In this document: piece after piece, positions 1-11,220 of the stretch
Numbering within the stretch: position 1 is the first letter of the stretch
Layout of the letters: each line of letters begins with the position of its first letter
Source of the DNA: Schoenoplectus triqueter
Taxonomy: Eukaryota; Streptophyta; Magnoliopsida; Poales; Cyperaceae
DNA length: 64,000 bases
Direction of reading: 5' to 3'
Assembly: GCA_964058805.1 (NCBI GenBank)
Contig: CAXKVV010000081.1
Coordinates: forward strand, 620,001 to 684,000
Notes under the pieces: generated by a model
The model's database searches: none
Told to the model about the DNA's origin: nothing
The model's input: only the letters and a program-made list of their open reading frames with translations
Position numbers and translations under genes: made by a program

Positions 1-599
1 AGAAAACCACGATCGAGTTGGACGACTCAATTGACACCAATAGGCGATTTCTTCGGAGAATTCAAGAGTCTGAGCTGAAATAAGCTTTAAAAAAAGATAA
101 AAACATGTAAGGCGTTAGGACCAGATGACATCCTGATTGAGATATGGAGATGTCTTGGAGATATAACAATAGTGTGGCTCACTAAACTATTTAATACCAT
201 TTTTCGGTTCAATAAGATGTCTGATGAGTGGAGAAGAAGTATATTAGTATCAATCTTCAAGAATAAAGGAGATATACAAAGTTGTACTAATTACAGAGGA
301 ATTAAGCTCATGAGTCATATCATGAAGCTTTGGGAGAGAGTGATCGAGCACCGTTTAAGAAAACTGATAACTGTCTCTAAAAATCAGTTTGGTTTTATGC
401 CTGAGAGGTCCACTATGGAGGTGATTTTCTTGATAAGATAACTTATGGAGAGACATCGGGAACAAAAGAAAGACCTACGTATGATATTTATTGATTTGGA
501 TAAAAAGCGTATGATAAAATACCGAAAAATATCATGTGGTGGGCGCTCAAAAAGAAACTAGTCCCAACAAAATACGTTACCCATATTAAGGATATGTAA

Positions 600-1103
600 A
601 GAATCATTATAACGGTTTGTAAAGAATAGTCATTGGATCAACTGATCTGAAACGTTATAACGATTTATCAAATCGTTATACGTTTCATGAAATGTTATAA
701 CGATTACAGAATCGTTATACGTTTCACAAATCGTTGTAACGATTACTGAATCATTACATAACGATACACTCTGGTTTCTTTTAGAATATTTCCGCCTTAG
801 AATATTTTTTAGTATTGAGATGAACTGTTATAACGTTTACTGAATCGTTATAACGATTCCTTGGGCAGATGTAATTTTTTTGTTGTTTAAGCTCAATTTA
901 TCTTGACCAATTCAACCCAGTTTGAATCTAACTAAACCTAAGCCTAATGCAGTCTTAATTAAGCTCTTATATCCCAGCACTAGTCTTGGTTCTTATACAC
1001 TAGTCCATTTTGTTAATCCCTACACAAAACTCAAACAAGGCAAATTGTAAAATTCAAGATTGTTTTGCAAATCGACAAATCAAAGAAGATGTTAAGTGTA
1101 ACA
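600..1103 (-). mobile_element. Partial Copia-type LTR inserted in the RTE LINE
   Basis: This stretch interrupts the LINE between its 'THIKDM' and 'TLVMGKITKD' coding parts. It is clearly similar to the outer part of the LTR at 22125-23286. Both carry the same series of 'cgttataacgatt'-like motifs, then the same downstream text, and both end in GTGTAACA. Compared with that LTR, the inner half is missing, so this is a truncated solo-LTR fragment rather than a complete solo LTR. No clean target duplication was found. Confidence 0.7.
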
Positions 1104-2263
1104 GAGTCCATATATTTTCACCTTAGTGATGGGCAAGATCACAAAGGACATACAAGGAGATATTCCTTGGTGTATGCTCTTTACTGATGATGTGGTGTTG
1201 ATTGACGAGAGCAGAATTGGAGTCAATCAGAAACTAGAGTTGTGGAGATAAACTTTAGAATCGAAAGGTTTTAAACTTAGTAGGATCAAAACTGAATATA
1301 TGAGGTGTCAGTTCAGCGAAGAAAACTCAGATGACGGAGATGTTAATTTAGATGGACGAGTAGTACCTATGAATGACACATTTTGATATTTGAGATCGAT
1401 GTTGCAGAGTGAAGGAGAGATCAATGAAGATTTTAATCATAGAATAAGAGCTGGATGGGTAAAATGGAGACAAGCATCTGGTGTTCTTTGTGACAAGAAG
1501 GTCCCAAATAAACTAAAAGGCAATTTCTATAGGTCGGCGATTAGACCTGCGATAATGTATGGCGCAAAATGTTGGGTTATAAAAGGACAACACGTCCAGA
1601 AGATTATTGTAGCTAAAATGCGAATATTGTGTTGGATATGTGGCCACACAAGGAAAGATCGAATCATAAATGATGATATTAGAGACAAACTTGGGGTAGC
1701 ACCAATTCAAGAGAAGCTAGTCCAACATCATTTGCGATGGTTTGGTCATATCCAACGAAGGCATTTGGAAGCACCAGTACGTAGTGGTATTCTAAGTCGT
1801 CCTGAAAATACAAGAAGAGAAAGAGGTCGACCGAGACTAACGTGGGAGGAAACAATAAAAAGAGATTTGAAGGAATGGAATATATCCAAAGAGCTTGCTT
1901 TGGATATGAGTTCTTGGAAGATGACGATTTATGTACATAAACCATGATTTAAGAGTTAGAGTCTAATATAGAGTTATAGATTTCATGTTCTTAGATTTTT
2001 AGGATTTTAGGATTTAGAATTTAGAAATAGGTTTTAGAAATAGAGGTTTAGAAATAGAATTTTAGGATTTAGAAATAAGTTTTATAATAGAGGTTTATTG
2101 TACTATTATTATTGTTGTTATTATTGTTATTACTATTAACATATTATCATCATCATTATCATTTTTATTTATTTTTTATTTATTATTATTATTATTTTAT
2201 TTATTTATTTTCTTTTTCATTCATCATATTCATTATTATCACTGATATTTGAGATATTTGATC

Positions 2264-2401
2264 TTATACTTTTCGATTGGATTTCATTTCTAATCTACCC
2301 TAATTTATTTGAGATTAAAGACTTTATTGTTGTTATACTTTTCGATTGGATTTTATTTCTAATCTATCCTAATTTATTTGAGATTAAAGACTTTATTGTT
2401 G
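2264..2401 (+). repeat. 69-bp tandem duplication of the RTE 3' tail
   Basis: Two adjacent 69-bp units (2264-2332 and 2333-2401) both begin TTATACTTTTCGATTGG and both end in the TTTATTGTTGT tail. They differ at only a few bases. The duplication affects the LINE 3' end, the region recognised by its reverse transcriptase, and was probably produced by slippage at the TTG repeats. Confidence 0.85.
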
Positions 2402-2414
2402 TTGTGTTGTTGTA

Positions 2415-2869
2415 AATTTATCAGATGTATCTTCAAGTTCTTAAATGACTTGGAAGTGCTTACTGCAAGACAGCTAGCCTGCTAGCACGCGCAAAATAAT
2501 TGTGATACTTTATACAAACAGCTAACGCCTCCAAAATGCCGAACAATATCTGGTGAGGCCCAGCCCAAGGGCCTATTTTACTTCATCAAATAAATTGAAG
2601 CAAACAAACACTGATTGTTTTTTGTTATTTCTAAACATCAAAATTCATAACTATAGAAGTACAGGCTGAAAAAAAAAGCATCAACTAGGCCCAATCATAC
2701 GTCAAGATCTAGATTGCACGGGGCGTATTTTCACCAGATCATGGTCTAATGCCTAATGGTCTCACTAAGTAACAATAAAAAAAAATGAAAAATGTTAGAC
2801 GAATAAAATAAAATCTGGAATATCCTAACAAATTACTAAAAGATCTCAAATCACGTTACTATTAGCCGG
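2415..2869. other. No gene seen
   Basis: AT-rich sequence between two LINE remnants. No coding-like frame, RNA gene or clear repeat was recognised. Confidence 0.5.
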
Positions 2870-4560
2870 TGCCCAAAACAAATGCATATTGTGGTCCACT
2901 TTAAGAGGTGTACCACTGAATAGCATGTTCATGTTAAAAGGAACAAAGCAAGACTTTGTTAGGTTTACTTGAAGTCCCGACACTTTGGAGAAAAAAATCA
3001 TGACTTCATGAAATTTTTTGAAGGTTTCTCCTTTTTGTTGTTGCTATCATGATTGTGTCATCTACATATTGAAGCGCGATTACTGCTCGTCTTATGTTTC
3101 TGCCCAAAATGTGTTGTATCCAATGGATAAACCGAATTGGAAAACCTCTTTGCCAGAGTATATTGATCAGGAACTCCCACTTAAGTGTATCAAAAGCCTT
3201 TTTAAAGTCAATATTGAGCAGCACCATTGGTTCTTTCTCATTATCAACATGCTTCCGTATCTCCCTTGCTGTGTTAATTTTTTTTTTCTATAAATCACTC
3301 CTTTACAAATATTGTCTGATGTAGACTTGTAGTGAGATGAGGTGAGATAAGTGCTGCCTCATCCTATTTGCAAGGACCTTGAAAATAAGTTTAGGTATGA
3401 GGTTGATTTTGAATTTGCTTATCGGTCTGTATTCTGCCACGTCAGTCGGATTTTCTCCTTTGGATATGAGCATGATGTAGGCACTGTTGATTGGTGTAAG
3501 GTCACAACGTATATTGTAAAATTCATTGAAGATTTGGAACAAGTCTGATGCTAAAAATTACCAATTCATTTGAGCAAATTCAGCTAGAAGCTCATCGGGT
3601 CCGAAGGCCTTATTTGTTGCCAACCCTTGCACTGCACTCGAGACATTGCCGACTTGTTAAAATATGATGGCAAGGCAACATCGATATAGGACAAATTAAA
3701 CATACTTCTCTTTGTTTCTTAAAATACAATTACATCACAGCGGGTATTCCTAATTATTTCTCTTACTACTCTACACTTATCTTTTCCCCAGGCCTCTCAC
3801 ATTCCAACACAAAATTTTAAAGCCCTTTATCTCTTTAAAATTCATAAAATATAATTTTTGACAACATCACACATGATCATACACTTGCAACATAATTTTT
3901 TAATGTCCTCCTTTGGCTCGGGGTCAATGTTCATGTTGATCCTGTTATTTGGATCAAAGCTACCACCATCATTTGGTAAAGTCCATTCGGAAGGTGATCC
4001 TAAGGCACGAGTCTTTGCCGGCCTATGACTGAGTTCCTCTTCTCTACACAGGCTTTATTTTTTTTCTGACTGTAGTGGTTTTATCTCTATCTGGATACAG
4101 TACTCCTGTGGAAATTTGAGGTTTTCATAACTACTCAGTACAGCTAGTTCTAGAGGTGGCAGAACCCGACCCGACCCGACAAACCCGCCCGACCCGCCCG
4201 GACCCGAACCCGACCTGACCCGATTTTTTAAGAAAGTCAAACTGACCCGACCCGACCCGAACCCGACCTGACCCGACCCGACCCGAGATCAAATGACCTT
4301 CAATCCAATCGAAATCTATCAACGATCTGAAAAAACGTAACATGTAAATTGACCCGACCCGACCCGACCCTGACCCGACCCGGCCCGACCCGATTTCTTC
4401 CAGAAAGTCAAACTGACCCGACCCGCCCGACCCGAACCCGAACCCGACCCGACCCGCCCGATTGCCACCTCTAGCTAGTTCACAGGTTTCACTGTACATA
4501 ACCGGGACGTGGACAAATTGAGTTGTGTCCACAAGGATAATTTGTTCAGTATGGGAGGCC
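2870..4560 (-). mobile_element. L1-type LINE remnant, internally deleted, minus strand
   Basis: Reading on the minus strand from 4560 down, a spacer/ORF1-like frame (VHVPVMYSETCELA) is interrupted by a MITE and resumes as VLSSYENLKFPQ. About 3820 starts the endonuclease beginning of plant L1 ORF2 (CWNVRGLGKDKCRVV). After about 60 codons a deletion joins it to the pre-RT segment (FGPDELLAEFAQMNW) and the RT core (ISKGENPTDVAEYRPIS at about 3450; LLNIDFKKAFDTLKWEF at about 3200). A second deletion removes most of the palm before the catalytic box (QYVDD, about 3060), followed by GLQVNLTKSCFVPFNMN-like sequence near 2930-2970. Frames are broken and the element is dead. Order and motifs fit plant L1 ORF2. 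Confidence 0.8.
4150..4474. mobile_element. hAT-like MITE with GACCC-rich interior
   Basis: A 325-bp insertion has perfect 12-bp terminal inverted repeats (CTAGAGGTGGCA at 4150-4161; TGCCACCTCTAG at 4463-4474). It is flanked by CTAGTT at 4144-4149 and 4475-4480. Read with a two-base offset, the duplication is the 8-bp AGCTAGTT expected of hAT. The interior is degenerate ACCCG/GACCC pentamers in two blocks separated by unique sequence. Removing the element and one target copy restores the L1 frame (CELA|VLSS), which confirms the boundaries. The pentamers make long open frames of Gly/Ser/Arg/Val that are not genes. Confidence 0.85.
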
Positions 4561-4599
4561 TATTTTGTTTTGTGGGCTTTTATTTTTGTGTGCCTGTTG

Positions 4600-7500
4600 G
4601 GTCGGGTTGTTAAACCGTAAATTTTATTAATAAATAATATTAATTAAGGAGGTAATTAAAAATTATATAACACAAACTAATAAATAAATTAAGCCAATAA
4701 TAGATAAACATAAAATTACTGTATATTAATGAATAAAATAGATAAGTTGATAACATGACATAATTAATTGAATTGTATGAAAAATAATTTAAAATAAAAT
4801 ATTAATTTGTAAATTGAGATCAGAATTTAACAAGGCAACATGATGTATATATAACAATAACTAAATTAAAATATTACTCTATTTCTGAATGTAGTTCATG
4901 ACAAGCGGTGAAATTAAACTAATTATGAATTAAACCTAATAAGCGAATAAGCAATTACAATTTGGCATAATAAATTGATAATTCCTTAAGTTAACCCGAC
5001 ACACTAAATATTGCATAGCCCCGACCAAACCCCCTTCATTCTCTCACTTCATTAATTTCCATTAAATTCTCTCTCAATCCCGTCCTAATTAAACGCCTCC
5101 TCACCGACCCTCTCTTGATCTCTCTCTCTTTCTCTGTCTCGTGACAGATCTGTCATCTTTTCTCCATCTCTCTGACGAGAGACATGCACTCCCTCTCTGC
5201 AACCCTACCAAACAGTCCTTGTTGGCTTGGCTTGTCGTCTCTTTTGACCATTGCTCTCTCTCACCCATCACCTACTCCACTCTCTCTCCCTGTCATCTGT
5301 CACTATCTCGCTCCACCAGCCTTGACTTACCTACTGACCACCTATTACGCGAGTGATGTCTCTCCTCTATAAGAGTTTTCTTAGCCTCCCCTTCTCCCCC
5401 TCTTACCAGTTGCTTTTCTCATATGCTGAGATTTCACCATTTAAATCTTGATAAGAATAGATCTCAAAATTTTGATTCAGTTATAAGAGAAGGGTGGTGG
5501 TCGGAGCTCTTGTAGAGGGGAAGCTCAGTCCTTGCTGCCTCAATCTCCCTTGCCCTATATTGTGTTGCTTACTTGTTCCCTTGCTTGCTGGTAAAAACCC
5601 TAAATTTCTCCCCCTCTTGTGACATGCCTATCTGTTATGTGATTATTTTTGCTGGTTGTTTGCTGGCCATCGAGCCATGCTGTCTGAATTACTCTGATTT
5701 CTTGGTCTATTTGATACTGGCAAATGAAATAGTTAATATTCCTTGTTTAGGGTTAGGCTTACCTGGGTTGAGTTGTTTGTGTGCTTATTTATTTATTGCT
5801 TGTCTGAATTTTAGAGCAATGGGATTTTGGGGTGTACTTGGTGGTCCCTAGTACATTGGTATTGACATGTACCAGTGAGGTAGGGTACTGTCGGGTCTCT
5901 GTTCGTAGTTCTGATATGCTTATGGCATGTTACATTATTGTCCTTTTTGTGTTGTTGATTTGTTGGGTTGTTGTTGTTCTCTATTTTTTGGTACTAATAT
6001 TGTTGCCTGCCCTTTTAAATTATTGCTTTTCTAAATAAAAAATATTAGAATAATATATTATATATAATATAATATATATTAATCAATTTCTCTATTTATT
6101 TTAATTTATAATTTTATTTTATTTTGTACGTTTTTCATTTCTTTGTATCCCATTGTAATTGTATTGTAATTGTATGGTGTAAATGTAATCGAAATCAAAT
6201 CAATAAAATGAATTAATGATTTATTTCCTGCACTTGTTTTGTTATCTGATTGTCTTTCGATTATCGAATTTGTGACGTCAATTTTCTCAACTCAAAAACT
6301 CAACGAATAACACGTGAGAATAATAAATAATTAAAAAGACTGTTTCACAACCAAAACTCAAATCGAATAAAAAGAGATTAAACGATAAATACATTAAAAC
6401 TGATACTTAATCGAAATATGAATCCCGAATGAAAACTAAGAAAAGATGTATAAAAGTGATTAAATTAGTAAACACAATAAAACAAATACAAATGTGATTA
6501 ATAAATTTCAACACCCTATAAATACAGCAAAGATGTTGCCGAATTTTTAAAGAAAAAAACATTAAAACATGAACGGACGTTAATCAAAATATCATCTATA
6601 ATTAAATAATAATTATAAAATAAATTACGTAAAAAACTAACAAACACTTAATTTAATTTAATAATAGATGATTTAATCGACTCGGATCCACTCGCAGACT
6701 ATGAGGCTGACCCCGACCTCGCGTACGCAGGCATCGACCCCGAGACGGGCGACCTACCTCCGGAGTAGAGCGACTCTGCGATCCTCACCAGCATTCTCAG
6801 GTATGGATTCCTATGATTTGCTTTTCTTTCTTCAGAAATAGAAACCTAAATCAAAAATAAAATGTTTGTTAAAATAACTTGAATTACGGTATTTTCTGAC
6901 CAAATCTTATTAGAGACCAAACTTGAACTATCTGTGCATACAATAATTGACCAGTATTTTTGGAACATATCCGCATTCGCATGTCATGTCATGTCATTCT
7001 GCAAATAGATTGGACATGAGTAGGACTCGGGAATTAGTCCCGAAATAGGATTAGATTAGAATTAAAATAATAAAGTTGTAGATTATAATTATTAGGATAA
7101 ATATTATTACTATCACTAATTAACAATTAAGTTAGGTAGTTAATCATGCATTAAATGTATAGGAGTGTTGAGAGGCGGGCCAGGTAATCTCAATCAGTGA
7201 GGTTGCCTTGTATAACCAGTCCAACGGGTTACGTTCGGTAAATCGGTTGGCCCGTGGGGCCCCTTGGTCTGTATATACACTGCGCACATCTGCCTGTCGG
7301 TTATCCACCGACCTCATCGTTTGATGGGTTCGGGCGTGCCAGTATGTTTTATTTTTGAATCAATATTATATTATTATTATTATTATTATTATGTATATGT
7401 ATATGATTTGATTTCAATTAAATTGAGCGATTAGGAGTACATATCTTTCAGTATTTAGTATGGGCGATCATATTCGAGCCTGAATTCTAATTTATTTTTA

Positions 7501-8437
7501 TATTATTTTATTTAGCTGACTTATTTGAGATCTCGGTATGTCCGAAAGACTTTCTCCTTTGACCCCTAGTTGGTATAGTGAAAGTCGGGAGCTCTCATTT
7601 GGCCCCTGATTGATATAGAGAGTCTCTCATTTGTATTATATTTCATTTTATCATTTCACGAGTAATTATCTCCTTTTGGCGATATGGCAACTGAAAGCAT
7701 ACTTTCTTAATCCATTTGTATTAGTTTATATTACTTTATGAGGTAGATTATCAAATTTAGAATATCGAGTACGTGCTTTTAACCGTCACTCTCCTAGGGC
7801 GTTATCACCCCAGAAGACCGAATTTTCTTAGGGTATTCAGGACATTAGCGCCCGCTTATTCGAAAATCCTAAGTTTATAAGTTGGGCCCGAATATGTGCT
7901 CGCTTAGGTAAGTCACAGGTCCATTACCCGATTACATGCCCGCTTAAGGATGGTCTGATAATTAGCAACTGGGATATTTTATTTCGGGTGTTTCAATCTC
8001 GTACCTTACATATATATTATATTATTTTCATAGATTTTATATTTCAGGTTTATTTATCATTGTATATCATCGCATAATAGCGGATTTTAAAGGAGTTACA
8101 TTAAATTATTAAATTTAATTATAATTAGTTATTACACTGTATTTAGGAAATCAGTGTTGGTATTTTGAGGCTGGATCTAAATCTGTACTGAGTAATTTTT
8201 AAATTACTCATATTTCCACGGTGGTTGTGGGATCTAAATTTTTCGAGCACGGGATTTTTCTTGGAGAGAGTGTTAGATGCAGTCCTGCGTTGTACTCTTA
8301 TTTTGTTACTCTTGACTGTATATTTATTTTATATTATAATAATTATTATTTTGTTTATTTAGTTTTATCTTATTTTATTTATTTAGTCTTCCGTACGCAT
8401 GTCTCGTCATGCATACGTGGTGGAATTAATCACTTCT
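4600..8437. repeat. Unresolved repeat-rich block, probably LTR-retrotransposon derived
   Basis: No intact gene. The block holds AT-rich tracts, a CT-rich stretch (5040-5400), a region with leader-like character (5400-6030), and a GC-rich segment at 7165-7340 in otherwise AT-rich DNA. The texture resembles LTRs or a non-coding large retrotransposon derivative, but I could not define TG...CA ends, a primer-binding site or a target duplication. Short open frames at 5141-6038 and 8221-8439 are compositional. Confidence 0.35.
6668..6767 (+). pseudogene. Short coding-like island, unknown protein C-terminus
   Basis: A GC-rich island of about 100 bp reads on the plus strand as an acidic tail containing DSDPLADYEADPDLAYAG and then DPETGDLPPE followed by TAG (6765-6767). 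Codon use and composition contrast sharply with the surrounding AT-rich DNA, which suggests the end of a decayed open reading frame, possibly of a transposon protein. I do not recognise the protein. There is no start codon or upstream coding continuity. Confidence 0.35.
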
Positions 8438-8720
8438 AAACTATTTTTTTTTTTTGGTGTGACGCGGGTGGTGTTGAGATTGCTCCCCCCCCCCTTTGCC
8501 TAGCGCTCTTCCTCAATATTATAACCTTGTCAGCCTCTAACCGAGGTTGATTTTTCCTTAGGACTAGTTATTTTGGTCCTAAACTATTTTAATTTTTTGG
8601 GGTGTGACGCGGGTGGTGCTGAGATTGTTCCCCCATCTGTCTAGCGCTCTTCCTCAATATTATAACCTTGTCAGCCTCTAACTGAGGTTGATTTTTCCTT
8701 AGGGACAGGTTATTTTGGTC
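8438..8720. repeat. Tandem duplication, period 143 bp
   Basis: Two units (8438-8580 and 8581-8720) both start AAACTATT. They share GTGTGACGCGGGTGGTG, a short C-run, TAGCGCTCTTCCTCAATATT and a TTTTTCCTTAGG segment. They differ mainly in the lengths of the T-run and C-run and in a few bases. Confidence 0.9.
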
Positions 8721-8984
8721 TGTGTGCCAGCTAGTCAGATCAGTCTGGTTTTCGTGTTCTTGGGACCTACTTGACAGGTAATTTTATAGTATAGTATGGA
8801 TGGGTCCCCCACCTCTAGGCTAGTAGGTGAAGTAACACAAAAAGGGGAAGTACAAATCTGCAATGATGAAAAGTGCATATTATCGCATGCTTGATTTGAG
8901 AAGCTTGGAGTTTCTCTTGCTGGCTTAGGAATGGTAATCGGGGTCCTAGGTACTGTAGCTACAGGTCCTAGGGTAGGTGATTTA

Positions 8985-9133
8985 TGGGACTCATGTGAGG
9001 ACTGGCCATCGCAGGGGATTGATGGGATCATTTGTTGTAACTCACTCCATTGCACCTCTTGGCGCTCATGTGAGGACTGACCATCGTAAGGGACTGGTAG
9101 GATCGTTTGTTGCAACTCACTCCATTGCACCTC
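8985..9133 (-). repeat. 75-bp in-frame tandem duplication
   Basis: Two copies of a 75-bp unit (anchor TCATGTGAGGACTG at 8991 and 9066) encode on the minus strand a duplicated 25-residue segment. Both copies begin QWSELQQ and contain DGQSSHE. The period is a multiple of three, so the duplication kept the frame of the decayed coding region. Confidence 0.8.
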
Positions 9134-9454
9134 CTGGAATTCTTACATTGTTAGCTTTTTTCTATACTTTTCTTTATTTTTCCTCAGCACCCCCTTTTCA
9201 CCGATCGTCGTAGTAGCCATTTTCGATGGGATGGTAGCAGAATCCAGGCCTTTGATGATCTCTCTCTGAGTGCTTTGAGGCTAATCAGCACACATTCATC
9301 ACCTATCTCTCATCGCGCCCTCCTATTTGCATTTCCTGGTCGGAGTTGGTGGAAGGACTGTATGGTGGCAATCGATTTGTCGATCTGATGATCTTCTTTA
9401 GCCGCTTTAGGAGGTCGACTGGTTGATAAATTGGTACATGAACCCACTCCTCGG

Positions 9455-9893
9455 CAAGGTTATAAAATGCGGATTTGAATATGTGTGCGGAGAGGTCTTG
9501 CATAACGCATATGCGGTATGCGGCTGCATATGCGGATATATATGCGGTAGCAAATATGCGGTTTGTATTGTAAAAATAAACACATAACTTATATATATTT
9601 AATATATTCAATAAATTTACACAAAGGTATGTCCGGCCCAGTGGAAATTCAACTTGCTCTAAGTGGGCAGAGCTGGGTTCGAATCCCAGCATCAACTCCA
9701 TTTTTGCAATTTATATCACTTAGTGGTTTTTCAGATTTTCTATGACAAAATTCGTGTAGCAAAGCATATAGGATCTGTGCATTTTCCAGATTTTCTATGG
9801 CCAAAATGTATATGCGGTCCGCATATTGAGTTGATCGTGTGTGACTGTCCGCACACGCATATGCGCCGCATAGAACCGTGTTTTATAACACTG
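9455..9893. mobile_element. hAT-like MITE, 8-bp target duplication CTCCTCGG
   Basis: A 439-bp insertion has ends CAAGGTTATAAAA and TTTTATAACACTG, near-perfect 13-bp inverted repeats. It is flanked by identical CTCCTCGG at 9447-9454 and 9894-9901. An 8-bp duplication and CA..GTTATAAAA ends fit the hAT superfamily. Subterminal regions are full of ATGCGG/CCGCAT motifs, plausible transposase-binding repeats. Removing the element rejoins the minus-strand frame SHTE|EWVHVP. It encodes no protein, so it is non-autonomous. Confidence 0.85.
9620..9705 (+). repeat. tRNA-like Pol III promoter segment inside the hAT MITE
   Basis: A near-consensus A box (CGGCCCAGTGG, 9634-9644, one mismatch to TRGYNNARNGG) lies about 30 bp upstream of a good B box (GGTTCGAATCC, 9676-9686). 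The B box sits in a short stem, CTGGG/CCCAG. This looks like a tRNA-derived head of a SINE or a tRNA pseudogene. No complete cloverleaf folds, so it is not called as a tRNA gene. Confidence 0.5.
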
Positions 9894-10829
9894 CTCCTCG
9901 GTATGACTTTGACCAATACTTCTAGGCCATTGACCATCAGCACCACGTTGTGTGGAACCATGGTCAGGTCCGTTGTTGCCTCCATCATGCTCCATAAATT
10001 GATGTGACCTTCTACTGGCTCTATAGTGCCAAGGTATGTAAAAATTGATTGACCTTAATAACCTTCGTTTCACACCAACATTCAGGGGGATCCCTGCTAA
10101 ATCGACCAATATCTTATACGATGGTAGTTGATAGGGTTCTTGTTCATTAAGGTGTAAGGTTGCACAGTGAAGCCTAGTGCCCAGACCTTTTCTAACACTG
10201 CCAGCATGATGTCGCCGGCATTAGTGTATCCTGAGGGTATGATTAGGAAATAGCCCGGTGCCATTATGGCTACTTCCATTTTGTTTGGCACAACCGTACC
10301 TGAGGCGGTAATGTAACATGCTGCATCGTCTAGGATTAGTTCTCCATCATAATCTTTTGGTTCGATAAGGACTACTCCCTCTAAAGCTTTGTTGCTTATA
10401 GGAAGAATTCCTCATCTCGATTGACACATCAGTATACCTTGGCAAGTATGTTCTTCGACATGACTGGCTCGTCCTGAAAACAGTAGGTGAAGTAGCTCCA
10501 CAAATCTCCATTCTTGTTTCTTCTTTGGAACATATATTCTTGCTGTTGGGTTTAGAGGGCCTCAACAATCCAAGTAGCACTGCCCTTCCTTCCGGCACTT
10601 ACCACATTTCATAGGATACTTACATGCAGCTATTTTGTGGTTGTGCCTTGCACATCTAAAGCAACGAGTTTTCCTCTCTCTTTCTCCCCCTCTTTCTTTT
10701 CTCTTTTTCTCTCTCTCTATATATATAGTGAAACTATGATACTTTTCATAACCAAAGGTTTTCGAAAAAGCAAAAGAATTACATTTATCATGCTTCGAAA
10801 GCGCAAAAATAATTTGATAACGTGACAAA

Positions 10830-11204
10830 GTTCTTTTTGAGCCAGTTATCAGGACATGTAAAAGGGCTTGTCAGAAAGAATATCGAAAGTATCCACTTCC
10901 CATCTTTCTTTGACATCACCTTATCTTTTATATGTGGAGATCAACAGCTCTTACTCAGGTACTTTATTGTTTCATCACATTCTTAGATATACTTTAACAC
11001 AATCGAAAGTTTTCAAAAAGAAAGCGTAAAGAAAGCTTAAATCTAATTTAACTTTCTTAGTCGACAGAGCCAAACCAAGAAAATCTAATTTCATTTGGTT
11101 TGGTCTTTAAGCTGCAAATCTAAGAATTAAACCGATACGGGGTATATGCATCTTATTTGCATAAGATATAACCTTTTAGAAAATCAATCAGCGGGAGAGC
11201 CTTT
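10830..11204 (-). other. Leader-like region between PBS and zinc-knuckle frame
   Basis: Non-coding AT-rich sequence between the primer-binding site and the decayed coding region. Its position matches a 5' leader of the minus-strand LTR element. No other feature is visible. Confidence 0.4.
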
Positions 11205-11216
11205 GCTCTGATACCA
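11205..11216 (-). other. Primer-binding site, tRNA-iMet type
   Basis: On the minus strand this reads TGGTATCAGAGC, the standard plant LTR-retrotransposon PBS complementary to initiator tRNA-Met. It lies four bases inside the LTR end at 11221. Confidence 0.85.
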
Positions 11217-11220
11217 CTAT

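Larger units (their letters stand above)
1..2414 (+). mobile_element. RTE-clade non-LTR retrotransposon (LINE), degenerate, 3' half
   Basis: Remnant of a LINE reverse transcriptase. The frame opening near 172 reads like the RT fingers and palm (SILVSIFKNKGD, then NYRGIKLMSH, then QFGFMPERSTME). After an interruption at 600-1103 the match resumes at about 1117 with an FTDD catalytic box (the FADD/YADD position) near 1170-1181. It continues through the RT thumb and C-terminal region (1390-1947: YGAKCW, LRWFGHIQRR). Stop codons at 1248-1250 and 1384-1386 and several frame breaks mean it makes no active enzyme. The 3' tail ends in TTGTTG-type repeats near 2400-2414, typical of plant RTE elements. 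The 5' part lies outside the window or is missing. Family assignment is from motif recognition only. Confidence 0.8.
8735..10620 (-). pseudogene. Frame-broken zinc-knuckle (possibly DUF4283-like) transposon-type coding region
   Basis: On the minus strand a CCHC knuckle is readable near 10580-10660 (CFRCARHNHKIAACKYP, then CGKCRKEG). It is followed by shifted frames with readable protein: GDIMLAVLEKVWALGF at about 10190, then VDLAGIPLNVG at about 10100. A hAT MITE splits the frame, which continues past it as EEWVHVPIYQPVD (9410-9450) and runs into a Ser/Pro-rich tail to 8735. Several frameshifts are needed, so this is a pseudogene. The combination resembles plant zinc-knuckle proteins associated with retroelements, but the order and the lack of a polymerase leave its class open. 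The region downstream of a PBS at 11205 suggests it belonged to the adjacent LTR element. Confidence 0.5.

Noticed and set aside
4150..4474. Telomere-like or satellite array of CCCGA/ACCCG
   Set aside because: The unit is not the plant telomere repeat and the block has transposon ends and a target duplication.
4055..4532. Open frames coding Gly/Ser/Arg/Val-rich proteins
   Set aside because: They are translations of GACCC pentamers inside a MITE, not genes. Similar artefacts occur at 25811-26084, 53360-53599 and 54336-54921.
9620..9705. Functional tRNA gene
   Set aside because: A and B boxes exist but acceptor, D and anticodon stems do not fold into a cloverleaf.
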